From Chamaecyparis obtusa (Eukaryota; Streptophyta; Pinopsida; Cupressales; Cupressaceae): a stretch of 64,000 bases of DNA. The notes below the pieces were generated by a model. It was not told the DNA's origin and searched no databases. It saw only the letters and a program-made list of their open reading frames with translations. The stretch is taken from positions 1,054,001-1,118,000 of the forward strand of contig BSBK01007029.1 in the NCBI GenBank assembly GCA_027943335.1, written 5' to 3'. Position numbers and translations under genes: made by a program. This document shows positions 11,200-21,542 of the stretch, in pieces (position 1 is the first letter of the stretch; every line of letters begins with the position of its first letter).

Positions 11200-13879
11200 T
11201 CATTTATTTTTGGGTTTCTTGCTATTTTTTTTAATCATATAATTTCTAAGAGGAAGATCAATGTCCTCATCATTCCCCTCCTCTATTGATTCTAATCCCA
11301 ACGTGTGTCTCCTCCTCATCTATTCAGGAACACGAGGCCGCTGCGCTAAAGGGGGGTCCGCTGCAATAACTACTTCATGAGTTAAATTCACACTATTTTA
11401 TATTAGTGAATTACAAGTATTTATGTAAGTAAAAGAACTATAAATCAAAAAATTAATTTAAAAGAACAAAACATAGATTTTCTTTACCTGAATGTGCCAC
11501 ATGATCTACATGGTGATCAGTCTGAACATCCTCCAGCACTCATTCAGCATGACATGATTCTGTATCGTCTAAAATATACACAAAAATGTTACACCAAGTT
11601 CAATTTAAGATGTTAAATTGTATTAATAATTACATAATTATTTTTAAATAGAAAATGAGCACCTCCCTGGATAGTACGATGCACATCAGGGGCTTCATGA
11701 TGCGGCGTATGATCTGTGTCACGATTAAGAGGCTGCATTACAATGTCATGCACATTATTATCAAATTGATTGTTGCTCAAGTATTCAATTTCTAATATAT
11801 TTTTTGGCATATTTACCTGTGCACATGATGTAGGAGACTCTTCGGTTGGGCCAGTGGAAGCTTGTCATAGGTGTTCAGCCATGGCTTGATAGCCTTCCTT
11901 GAAGGCAATTTTTTTGTGTTCTTCCGTGGCCTCTAAATTAAAATCAGAGCCCTGCATTTCTTGATTAAACAAAATTATTTGCATTTTATAAATAATTTTT
12001 CTTTGCAATTCATTTACTACTACTTACAATTCGTGCTTTAATTTTTGAATATCCTCTAGCGCCAAGTCTGTGTTGCCCAATCTTTTGCAGCCTGGCCTTT
12101 GTTGCCATTGAAGTGTCTTGCAACCTATGAAAAGTTTGAAATATGTTAGATGATATAGATATAAAGATCACTAATTAGTGCATTATTACATTGTACTAGT
12201 AGTTAATACTATTGCATACCTTCTCACATTTGTTGGTGGAACTCCTCTTTGAGCATCCGCTTTCTCCTTTGCATCCAAAATGAATTCATTCCAATCCCTC
12301 ACTGAAATAAAGGGAGGATGCTCGTACTTTGGGTTCTGGATGAGACTCTTTCTATATGCGTCCCTCACAGTCTTAAGATGTTTGCAAGCTCTTTCTAAAA
12401 TTTTCTTCTCATCAAAAATATTATTACCAAACTCATGCTCTAAATCTTTGACGAGCTAATCTTTTAAATTTTTTTCTTGCAAATTCCACCTTTTAAGAAA
12501 AAACACAAAATTGTTAGATATAGCCACTAAAAGAAAAGACCGGAAAGAAAGGAAAAATACTATACCAATTAATGATATGAAAAAAAACTAGTGGGATAAA
12601 CTTAGTTCACTTATGATGTTCCACCTTGTACGTATGGTGGGCCTGAATATATGTAATGTGAGGTCATAAAGCTTCTTATAAAATGTATCATTTCCTGCAA
12701 AAAATGTCATGGGATAATCAATCCAAAACTTGTTATGAATAGGTAAATGCATATTACAATATAAAAAATAATTATTTAAAATACCTGGAATTTGAGGACA
12801 TTTTATAGGCATTGATTCATTATTGTCAATCAATAATGACGTCTGCGTAGCTCCTGTGCTAGTAACATGGGTAGATCCAGGAAATGGCAGTGAATTATCA
12901 CCAATACATGTAGATTGATCACTATCTAGCGTACCAAACGGTGCCGCCGGTGTATCTCCTACTCCAAAAAAATAATCCACTATGTGATGCACCCAAGATT
13001 AAAGTACAAATTATCAAATCATAATTAGCACAAAACCAAATATAGTAAAACAAGGATTTACCAGCTGCCATACACCTTGAAGGCATTGATGTTTGCATGG
13101 CCCTTGTGGCTGACATTGCACTCGACAATCTTCTATGGACAACCTAGCTAGGAGGAGTCTCCTACAATTGATGACCTGAACAATACATTGTTAGCAAAGA
13201 CATTTTGAAATACTAAAAGAGTTAACTTGAGAAGTTTTTGAATGTTCCAAAAAAAATTCCTTGTAACTTGTCAACTAAAGGATTATTTTACCTGAGGCGG
13301 CTGGAGGTTTGCTAGTACCGGCCTCACCACATTGTCCTTGACCAGGTACTAGAGATTCCATAAAATCCTGCAACAAGAACACATATTACATATATTTTAC
13401 TTCACAACATAAAAGAGTATAAAATATAAACCTTTATTGAAATTTTTTTATAACTAAAGATTCATTACTGCTTACTTGATACCAACGTGCAAGCGCTTTC
13501 AATTCAATTAGCCTCATCAGCATCTCCTCAGTTGGATTTGTTTCATACAAAATATTAATTATTTCTTTATTGATTTGTTTCATTTTTTTCTTCAACATAA
13601 TTGTTACATTAGGTGAATCTGCAAAATGATCATCATCCTCAGGGGTAGCTATTGCCTCTATTGTTGAGGGTGCTTTTCCCTTATCCTAAACATCAAATTG
13701 TGATAGCAATATTATTAAAACTATCATAAAAACTCCAAAACCATAAATAAAATAACATAATAATATAACATTTTTCAACTATCTAATTTGTACAATTTTA
13801 ATAAGGTTTACCCTTGCTGAAGAATGGGTGGGAGGAGCATCTTCGTGGCCTCTATCATGTGCGGGATCCATATCATCCT
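11200..13879 (-). pseudogene. CACTA second ORF, EnSpm plant transposase-like (PF03004-like)
   Basis: A series of short minus-strand exons with plausible GT/AG borders. Recognisable pieces, in order, are: 13812-13879 (acidic start DDMDPAHDRGHEDAPP); about 13480-13690 (a helical stretch with MKQINKEIINILYE and LKALARWYQ); about 13310-13370; a Met/Ser-rich piece near 13080-13130; 12784-12980 (VGDTPAAPFGTLD); about 12600-12700 (IRTRWNIISEL); 12230-12370 (RDAYRKSLIQNPKYEHPPF, VRDWNEFILDAKEKA); and 11950-12120 (KIGQHRLGARGYSKIKARI). The pattern of Trp plus a downstream K.G..R.G..GY matches the plant EnSpm accessory transposase family, which partners the TNP2 protein at the element ends. The C-terminal exon ends with a basic tail and a TGA at 11200-11202. 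At least one in-frame stop (in the exon around 11330) suggests decay. Exon limits are approximate. Confidence 0.6.
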
Positions 13880-13971
13880 GTGACAAAGATTAAATATAAA
13901 AACTTTAGCGAACTAAAAGCAATAGACTTAGCAAAAAAAAACTTATTAATAAAATGGTATTTAGTACTTAC

Positions 13972-15193
13972 CACCCTCATGATAGTAACTTTGTTTGTAT
14001 CTATGCGATTTAAATGATAATCTATTAGCAGTTCTTCCCCTGCACTTATTGATTTTATTGCACATACAAAAACTTGATTCCCCTCACGTGCCTCAAATAT
14101 GTAATTGGGTTGCTTATTAGTTGACGAAGGTCGCATACTATTTATAAAACCTGCAATATTACCTGTTGCTTTTGGTCTTCCATCAATGTACATTGCAAAT
14201 CTTTTACTTTGATCATTTTCTTTCCTTTGTATATAATTAGCTGATAGTGCATACCTACGCATACTTTTTTTATATTGAACAATCTGCATCCAATCATTGT
14301 AATTGTAACACGGACTGACATGCTTGAACAATTCAACAACTCTGTTGTAATATACCTTTATCCCATCCATGGAAAATAGGCCCAAACCATGTAATGAGGA
14401 TGGAGCAATGCGATATATCGTCTCATTAACACAAAAATTAGTATTAATTGGAGGTAGCTCATTGGGTACCCATTCTTTCTCAATGTGTGTGTACTAAAAG
14501 GGCACCTTGATGTCGCCTTTGGTCTCATCATCATAAGAACATGACCCCCCATTAGCAAGGAAATATTGCATGCATTTATCAAATTTTTTTCTAATCTTTT
14601 GACCTCTAGTTGATCTCCCTATTTTAGTCGTACTACATGTAGAACTTTCATCTAGCATTCCCTCATTTCCCTCATTCGATGTAGATAAATCTGACAAGTA
14701 CCTATTTGGTGGGTGCTGCAATCCATCAAATGATATATTGTCACGTCAATATATATAGAATAATCAAGTCATGACCCATACGTATAGTTATTCTTTGTCT
14801 ATACATGAGAGATATAAAATGTACGAGGTTGAAAGTGATTATATATTATATTTCTATATGTTTCTTCTTTGTCTATATATACATTATATGATTATATAAT
14901 GTCTATTTATAACATACGTGCTCAGTGATAAACAAGAAGAATATAAGAAAATTATGTCTATTTATTGACTTATACCTGCTGATCCATGTCACTGTGCACG
15001 ATCCACGCCAAAGGGGTCAAATTTCCTGCATATGTTAATCATTTATCTTAAGTTAGCTAAAAATTACATGATACGTATGCTACAAATAACTTAGAAGATA
15101 ACATGAACAATATGCAACATCATAAACATGAACAAATTTACCTTATATATGGAATGCAAGATCGTCAATAGAAGGGGTGACAATGTCTGTAGT
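13972..15193 (-). CDS. SET-domain (histone-lysine methyltransferase-like) ORF carried by the CACTA element
   Basis: The main exon 13972-14715 is exactly 248 codons with a CAG acceptor and a GTG/GTAAGT donor. A 50-bp exon at 14976-15025 and a further one at 15142-15193 join in phase upstream. Within the main exon the N-terminal 90 residues are Ser/Thr and Lys/Arg rich. Then come SSLHGLGLFSMDGI (the usual SET opening), GRPKATGNIAGFINS, PNYIFEAREG, VFVCAIKSISAGEELLIDY. This is the order of SET motifs, with the characteristic GEEL..DY close and the N..G.I..FIN substrate/cofactor segment. The usual NHS is NSM, so the His is missing. One TAG (14494-14496) interrupts the frame before the SET part, and a TAA lies at the end of the most upstream exon. 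Predicted role: SAM-dependent lysine methylation. No pre-SET or post-SET Cys clusters were seen. It sits between the two transposon ORFs on the same strand, so it is either a separate gene or the N-terminal part of ORF2. Confidence 0.7.
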
Positions 15194-15382
15194 CAATTGC
15201 CTATTTGCAAAAAGGGTGATAATCAAACACAAATATACATATATCAATAGCAATTAATTGAGCATCGTAAACAAAAAATTGGTAATTATAAATCACATAT
15301 GTTGTAATCATTAGAATTGAACACAATAAATATGTAATCATTACAATTTGAACACAATAAATATGTAATCATTTCAATTATG

Positions 15383-15388
15383 TCATTG

Positions 15389-15419
<31 letters not shown>

Positions 15420-15498
15420 CCATCATCTCCATCATCATCATCGCCATGATCACCATCACCATCGTCATCACCATCATCATCATCATCATCACCATCAC

Positions 15499-15568
<70 letters not shown>

Positions 15569-18500
15569 TTCATCATCTGCTTCTTCATCATCTTCAGTAT
15601 CTTCTTCTTCCATAACATTATACTTTATCGGCCTTCCTCTTGGATCATGTCTAACAACAAATGACCAACCCTGTTTATGTGGAACCTCTGAGTAAAACAC
15701 TTGCTCACACTTACTTGGAAGAACATAGGGCTCATCTCCAACTGGCTCAAATGACCTTGTATTAATCATTGTAAATCTATTATCATGTTGAATAACAGTT
15801 CTATCTAGATCATTTTGATTCAGTCGTAGCCTGTACCATTTGACGACGAATAGCACTACTTTGAAGGAGTTAAAGTCGCACTCAATTATATCATCTAAGA
15901 TGCCATAGTATTGATTTTGAGATTTTTGAGGATGTATGTCATTTCTAGATGATACATTGGTGACCTCAAAAACTTCACTTATCCTAGAATCACAAGTTTT
16001 CTTTGTGTCATCCAACTTTTGTATGCAAAATTTGTGGTCATGATAGTACATAGCTTTGTGGTGCTTGACCTGCAATTTTTCAAGTGTGTAAATTATTTGC
16101 ATCGTGAGTTGATACGAAACATACGAGTCATGATCATTAATAAATTTGTACGTACCTCTCCACCTCTTAAACCATGTGCTAGATCAATTACCATTGGAGT
16201 AACATTGGAATCTCCATTATGATGAGCTTCTCTAAAAAATGAAGCAACACCTTCCCATGTTAATGAGCAACCATTTTGTTGACATCGTTCAATCCATACC
16301 GTCATCCAATCAAGATTGTTTGCAATATACAAATGTATTGCATCCCACTCTCGACCAGCTGTATCAAAAAAAATACACCAATTATAAATAACTTATATTG
16401 AAGATTTATAAGAATTAATTAACTACAATAACATCTTAGATTTACCTCTCACTTTCCTCAATCTACCTTTGCCCATCAAGTACTCCCTTTCAAATTTGTT
16501 AATGGAGTTAGGATCCCAAATACGATCTACATGGATCTTTGCTGCAAACTTAGGAAGATATTCACTAATGTACACCATGGTCTGGTATACCATATATCCC
16601 TCCACCATAGAACCCTCAAGATGTGCTCTATGTCGAACCAAGCCTTTCAAAAATTTCAAGTGCCTCTCAACCATCCACATTGACCTAGTTGGTACAGGTC
16701 CACACAATTCAATCTCCTTAACTTGATGTATGAGGTAATGTTCTTGTGCATTGAAAAAAGTTGAAGGTAGACACTTTTGCATTTCACACATAAGAAGAGG
16801 AATTTTTCTTTTCCAATATTTTATATCTTCTTTATTGATTTCTTTAGATGACAACCACCTCATGTATTTTCCAAGATCATATATAACTTGTTTGACACCA
16901 TTGGCAAAGTGGTGTGGGAGAGATAGAGGTAGAACGTACTGCAATATTTGTAAAATGATCTTGTCAATATTTTATAAAAGAATGCAATGAAAACCACATG
17001 CAGTATATAAATATATAGTGAATACAAAATAATATGAATTACCTTAATAAATATATGTCAATCATGTGTTTTCATCCCTGGCCCAAATTCACTTTTCTTT
17101 GATATGAGATCGTTTATGTTTGCAGCAAATCCTGTGGGAAATCGTATTTTTTTTATAATTTATTTTATAGCATTGCTTTGCTGCTCCGACAATAACCATG
17201 GAAGGGCACTTGTATCAATCTAGTCTCCATTGTTATTTGATCGAATAAAAATTTTCATTGCATGGTTGGATTCTTCAATGTCACTACAAATTTTGATAAT
17301 TTGGTCTTTGTCACACCTTCCATCCAATATTTTCCATAATGTCTCTGTTACATTCTTTCCAATATGCATAGCATCAAAAAAATGCATGATTGGGAGTTTC
17401 TCGTAGTATGACAACCTAAAAAATTACGTAGGATAACTTTTTAGTCCTTTTGAAAGTTGGTCATTGATGCCTTGACGACCTTCACAAGCATCAATTACAT
17501 CATCAATAAACAAAACACAATATCAAAATATAAATTTGAAACAAAAACCATCAGATGGAATGACATTACCTCAACGATTTATTTTATTGTATGCCAACTT
17601 CCATAGGAGAGGTGTCATTCTCCATGGCTTTGATGTAGTCTCTTCTTTCCCATTGAAAAGATGTTTTTCAGTAATTTGGTACTTATGATTTATGTGGAAG
17701 AAGTGTCTACTCTCATCAAACACCTGCTTTCTTAAACTTTTTGAATGATGAGATTTCATCTTTGGACCACAAACTAGACATGCAAATTTTCCCTTTGTTT
17801 GAAGACTTACAAGATCGTGTATAATTGGATTAAATGTGTTAACTTTGTGTTAGCACTATAACATACCAAAAAAGAAGCGTTAAGAAGAGAACATACCACA
17901 AAAATGTGTTAGCCCAGGGGCATCATGTATTGTCCATACAAGCATTGCATGGAATTGAAATTGTCTTTGTCCTATTGGTCTAGAGATGTCATACATAGTG
18001 ACCCCATTCCATAACACCATCAACTCGTCGATAAGGGGCTCAATATATACATTGATATCTTTAACTTGGTACTTACCTAGTTGAATGAACAAAAACATTA
18101 CATAATTATTATGACCATTTTGATGGATTATTAATAATAAATTAATTTAGATGACCATTAAATCAAAAAATACCTGGAACAATCAGTGACAACATTATGT
18201 GCTTCCTCTTTATGGACAACCAAGGAGGAATGTTATTGTTGATAACAAAAATAGGCCACACCGAGTAAGTAGATCTCATCTCTCCAAACGGATTGACACC
18301 ATCCGCTGCCAATGAAAGCTTGAGATTAAGAGGTTCTTCTTTAAAGTGTGGCCATTTTTATTCTATTTCCTTAAATGCCAAACCATCCACAGGCATTCAG
18401 ATAATGTCATCTTGACTTCTATTGCGTGCATGGTAATCCATAAATTGTGCCAAGCTATTGCACTTGAATAATCATTGCAGATGTGGAATAATGGGAATAT

Positions 18501-19475
18501 GTCAAAGAGCCTTGTGAGGCACCTTTTTTGTTATTCAATCTTATTGATATCTACTAATATGACAAATAGGGCATTCTGTTGCAAATTCATGTTGTTTATG
18601 ATATATAATATGATCGTTCGGACATGCATATATTGTTTGATACTCCATTCCAATATCTTTCATAATGGTAGATAATTCTCGGTATGAGTGAGGTAGAATA
18701 TTTGATGGTGGTAACAAACACTCACCTATCAACCTACGACCAAAAATATAATTTGTTAATTTAAAGAATATTAATTGCTACACGATTCACCCAATATTAA
18801 TTGTAAGAGAATTACGACTAAAATAATGAAAAAAGATGACATACCTTAACATACGTGTCATTGCTACGTTGGATAAACCATTCATAACCTTCAAGTTCAC
18901 CAACAACAATACAACGGCAAGAAGAGTTATTTCGGAGCCTTCATATAGGGGCTCGTGTGTCTTCTCAAGTATAGGTACATCAAGCTCTGCATCAACATCA
19001 TCATCATTATCATCATCATCATCTTGATCATCGTGATCATCTTGATCTTCTTCATCATCGTGGTCTTCTTCCATGATATCATTACCTTCTACTTCTATAT
19101 TCACACCTCCATGTTCCCTCATTTGGAAATCCACATTCTCCAGATTGTCATGGTCCATAACATGAAACTCAGGGATGTTGACCTATATGAAAATGATGAC
19201 CTTATATTAACCATGACCATGTTGTCATCATCAAATCATGTCTTATGTATTTTATAAAATATTAAAACACATACCAATGGACGAAATTCATTTCCCCCTT
19301 CAATGTGACCATGTTGCCTACAATGTTCCTCAGCTGTTTTGATTAGATATCTTCGAGTCTTTAAGCCCTTACAAAGTTTGCAAGGACAATAACATTTTCC
19401 ATCACCCTTTCTTTTTAACGACCACAGTCTAGCAATTGTCTCCCTATTTTTTTGTGTGTTGATATCATCAGACAT
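15383..19475 (-). pseudogene. TNP2-type CACTA transposase with Asp-rich tail
   Basis: The exon order follows plant TNP2 proteins. 19275-19475 carries the Cys-rich transposase-associated domain (CYCPCKLC..., then AEEHCRQHGH). About 18844-19183 has an acidic Asp tract then EPLYEGSEITLL. 18541-18732 has IGECLLPPSNILPHSY and ACPNDHIIYH...ECPICHISRY. About 18175-18350 has LAADGVNPFGEM and WPIFVINNNIPPW. Next come 17880-18075 (KDINVYIEPLIDEL), 17571-17830 (GKFACLVCG; LFNGKEE) and 17100-17414 (LPIMHFFDAMHIGKNV). About 16440-16920 has the DUF4218-like HYLIHQVKEIELCGPVPTR, and 15600-16085 the DUF4216-like YYGILDDIIECDFNSFKVVLF and WSFVVRHD. The protein ends in about 60 Asp-dominated residues encoded by a GAT microsatellite. 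Several TAG/TGA stops (for example after SRYQ and before KWPHFKEE) show it is not functional as it stands. It would bind and cut the transposon ends. Confidence 0.85.
15386..15580. repeat. (ATC/GAT)n microsatellite inside coding sequence
   Basis: About 190 bp of near-pure ATC trinucleotides on the plus strand, read as GAT (Asp) with occasional GGT (Gly) and CAT (His) on the coding minus strand. It forms the C-terminal tail of the transposase. Open frames on the plus strand here (poly-Ile) are shadows. Confidence 0.95.
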
Positions 19476-19520
19476 GGTCTTTCTTGAATGGAATGACTCG
19501 TTGGTGGAAGAAGGATGATT

Positions 19521-21542
19521 TGTTTGTAGCCTGCAGATAAAAATCGTTACTAAACAACCATTTTCTCAACCATTTTAATATTGAAAACATCATATGAAAT
19601 ATCTTTATCATTTAGATTTTAATGGTATATTTTAACTTTTAATCAGAATTATGTGTAATATAAGGACCCCTATTCAAAATTATGTCAATACCAACTAAGT
19701 GCTAGTAATTTTGAAAGTTGGCATATATAATATCCTTTCATAATAATGTTGATGAGCCTAAAGAAATATATGCATTCAATTTCTTGAGTAAAATGACAAA
19801 AAATTGACATGCTCAGTCAATCAATCTCACAAGGATAGGATTATAGAACAAAATAATGTCTAATCTAAAATATTGAGGAATTCGACCTAAGTTTGAAACC
19901 TAATCTAGTTTGCAAATGAGAACCCCCTCTTTTCACTTTAGCCATAGAGTAGATGTCTTAGTAGTCTTAGTTTGGTGGTAGTTTCAAGGTCTTCAAGTCC
20001 ACAGTCTTAGTTTGAGCAAGCAGCTAGATGTAGGTCCCTTATCCATTTAGATGGAATTAAACCTTAGTCAAGAAGTCAAGAGCGTGATGGCCTTCCCCAA
20101 ACAATTCATAGCTAAGATGATTGTTTTCAAATAGTCATCTTAGCTATGAATTCCATGTGGATCCCACCATGAAACAATTCTTGCATTTAGCACAAACCCT
20201 GATCCTAAATGAACCACGCAGTATTGTGTTTGCAATATAAGTTCAATGTTGTCATTGATGTCAACCTGTTGTGTGCATTAATGTCAACCTGATATGAGGG
20301 AAGTGTTGGCTGATGTATGGAAGTTGATAGAGGTCTAAAAATGAGTGTTCAGATGTTGTTCTGATATCTACTCATAGTGTTGAGTCAGTATGTAGTGTTT
20401 TCAGAAGGTGACAGTATGAGAAACTTGAATATGCAAGAAAGAGTATTTGATGTCCTTACGGGAGAATGCCCTACATTCCTCCGCATAAGAATTTGATGGC
20501 TTTGGGTTCTGATTATATGTCTATGGTCTGTGAATATTGCACTATTATGATTTCAAGTCCCCAGCAATTCAATGGCTGAAGTTATGAGTTATTGTTTGCT
20601 GACAGGGTTGTTGTCTTTCGTAACTGGTTCGGAGAATGCTCCACTCTATTAGTGAGAGATGTAATTCTTACTAAGGTAAACAATAGTGCAGTCATGCAAT
20701 ACAGTAAGTGGCTTTGGACCCCTAACTTGTAGGAAAGCTCAATATTCCATGTAGTTAGTAAGTATTCTTTACTACAAAAAATTAGAGTGATTTTTATGTT
20801 GCCCATAATCCAGTTGCTCATGCTAGAATGAAGCATATTAAGGTTTACCAGCATTACATCAGCGCTTCATATTTATGACCAGATTTTGAGAACTTTCACA
20901 AAGCTCCTTGTCATGCACATTGTGGGTGGTAATGAATCTTTAAAGAGGAGGGGGGTTAAGGGAGCTTGGGATAGGAAGTGGCAAAGCCTCATCCCTGGAA
21001 GCTTAGCATGCTAATAACACCTTTAATTGGCCTTCCAAGTTGTGTTTTACAAAAGATGCTAAAGTGAAAAACCCACTATAATTACCTATGTATAATATTC
21101 ACAATTTGTATTGTGATTCTATTTAGAATATTCTTTCAGTGTCTCTTAACACCTCTACAAATTTGTGCTCTTTCTTTTGCTTCTTGTGTTTTATATTTTT
21201 TAATCTTTCCCATTATGGACCACTATTATTAATCTCACAAATAAGTGAACTTTTTAATTTTGATTCCAATGTGTAAAAGAGAAACAAGTGGATACTCATG
21301 CTGCATTTTAAAAATATCCATATACACAATGAGGCAACCAACTAGTATTCCCTAGGCCAGAAGTGTTATAACACACACTAAATATTTCGATAGACTTTTA
21401 GAATAAGTTTCCTCAATATTCCAAACTGCAATAAATAGAATCTGCGACAAAATCACAACTATGATTCAAATCCACATTCTCTGCCTATTTATGTCTTTAT
21501 GCATTAGCAAGCAGAAAAACCGAAGAATGGTGCAGCACTGAC
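19521..21542. other. No gene recognised; one perfect hairpin
   Basis: AT-rich DNA between the transposase start and the C2-domain exons. The 20220-20340 part contains TGATGTCAACCTG twice and a TGTTGGCTGATG that resembles LTR starts, without a partner. No exon was recognised. Confidence 0.45.
20103..20152. repeat. Perfect 18-bp inverted repeat (hairpin), 14-nt loop
   Basis: Arm 20103-20120 (AATTCATAGCTAAGATGA) is exactly complementary to 20135-20152. The loop is TTGTTTTCAAATAG. Pairing does not extend beyond the AATT ends. It could be a remnant of a small inverted-repeat transposon. Confidence 0.9.

Larger units (their letters stand above)
11136..19520 (-). mobile_element. CACTA/EnSpm DNA transposon, decayed, minus orientation
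   Basis: Coding order on the minus strand is TNP2-type transposase (19475 to 15383), a SET-domain ORF (15193 to 13972) and an EnSpm accessory-like ORF (13879 to 11200). CACTAGTACAAAATTA at 11136 has the form of a CACTA terminal repeat and lies 64 bp past the last stop codon. I could not find a matching inverted copy between 19.5 and 20.9 kb, so the right boundary is only the start of the coding region. In-frame stops in several transposase exons indicate an inactive copy. The organisation is that of autonomous plant CACTA elements, apart from the SET ORF. Confidence 0.8.

Noticed and set aside
15380..15664. Plus-strand poly-Ile and minus-strand poly-Met open frames
   Set aside because: Shadows of the GAT repeat in other frames; only the Asp frame joins the DUF4216-like coding sequence.
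20769..20790. ACTACAAAAAATTAGAGTG as the right CACTA terminus
   Set aside because: Orientation is wrong for an element whose left end is CACTA at 11136; it would have to be the reverse complement. The first base is also T rather than C.
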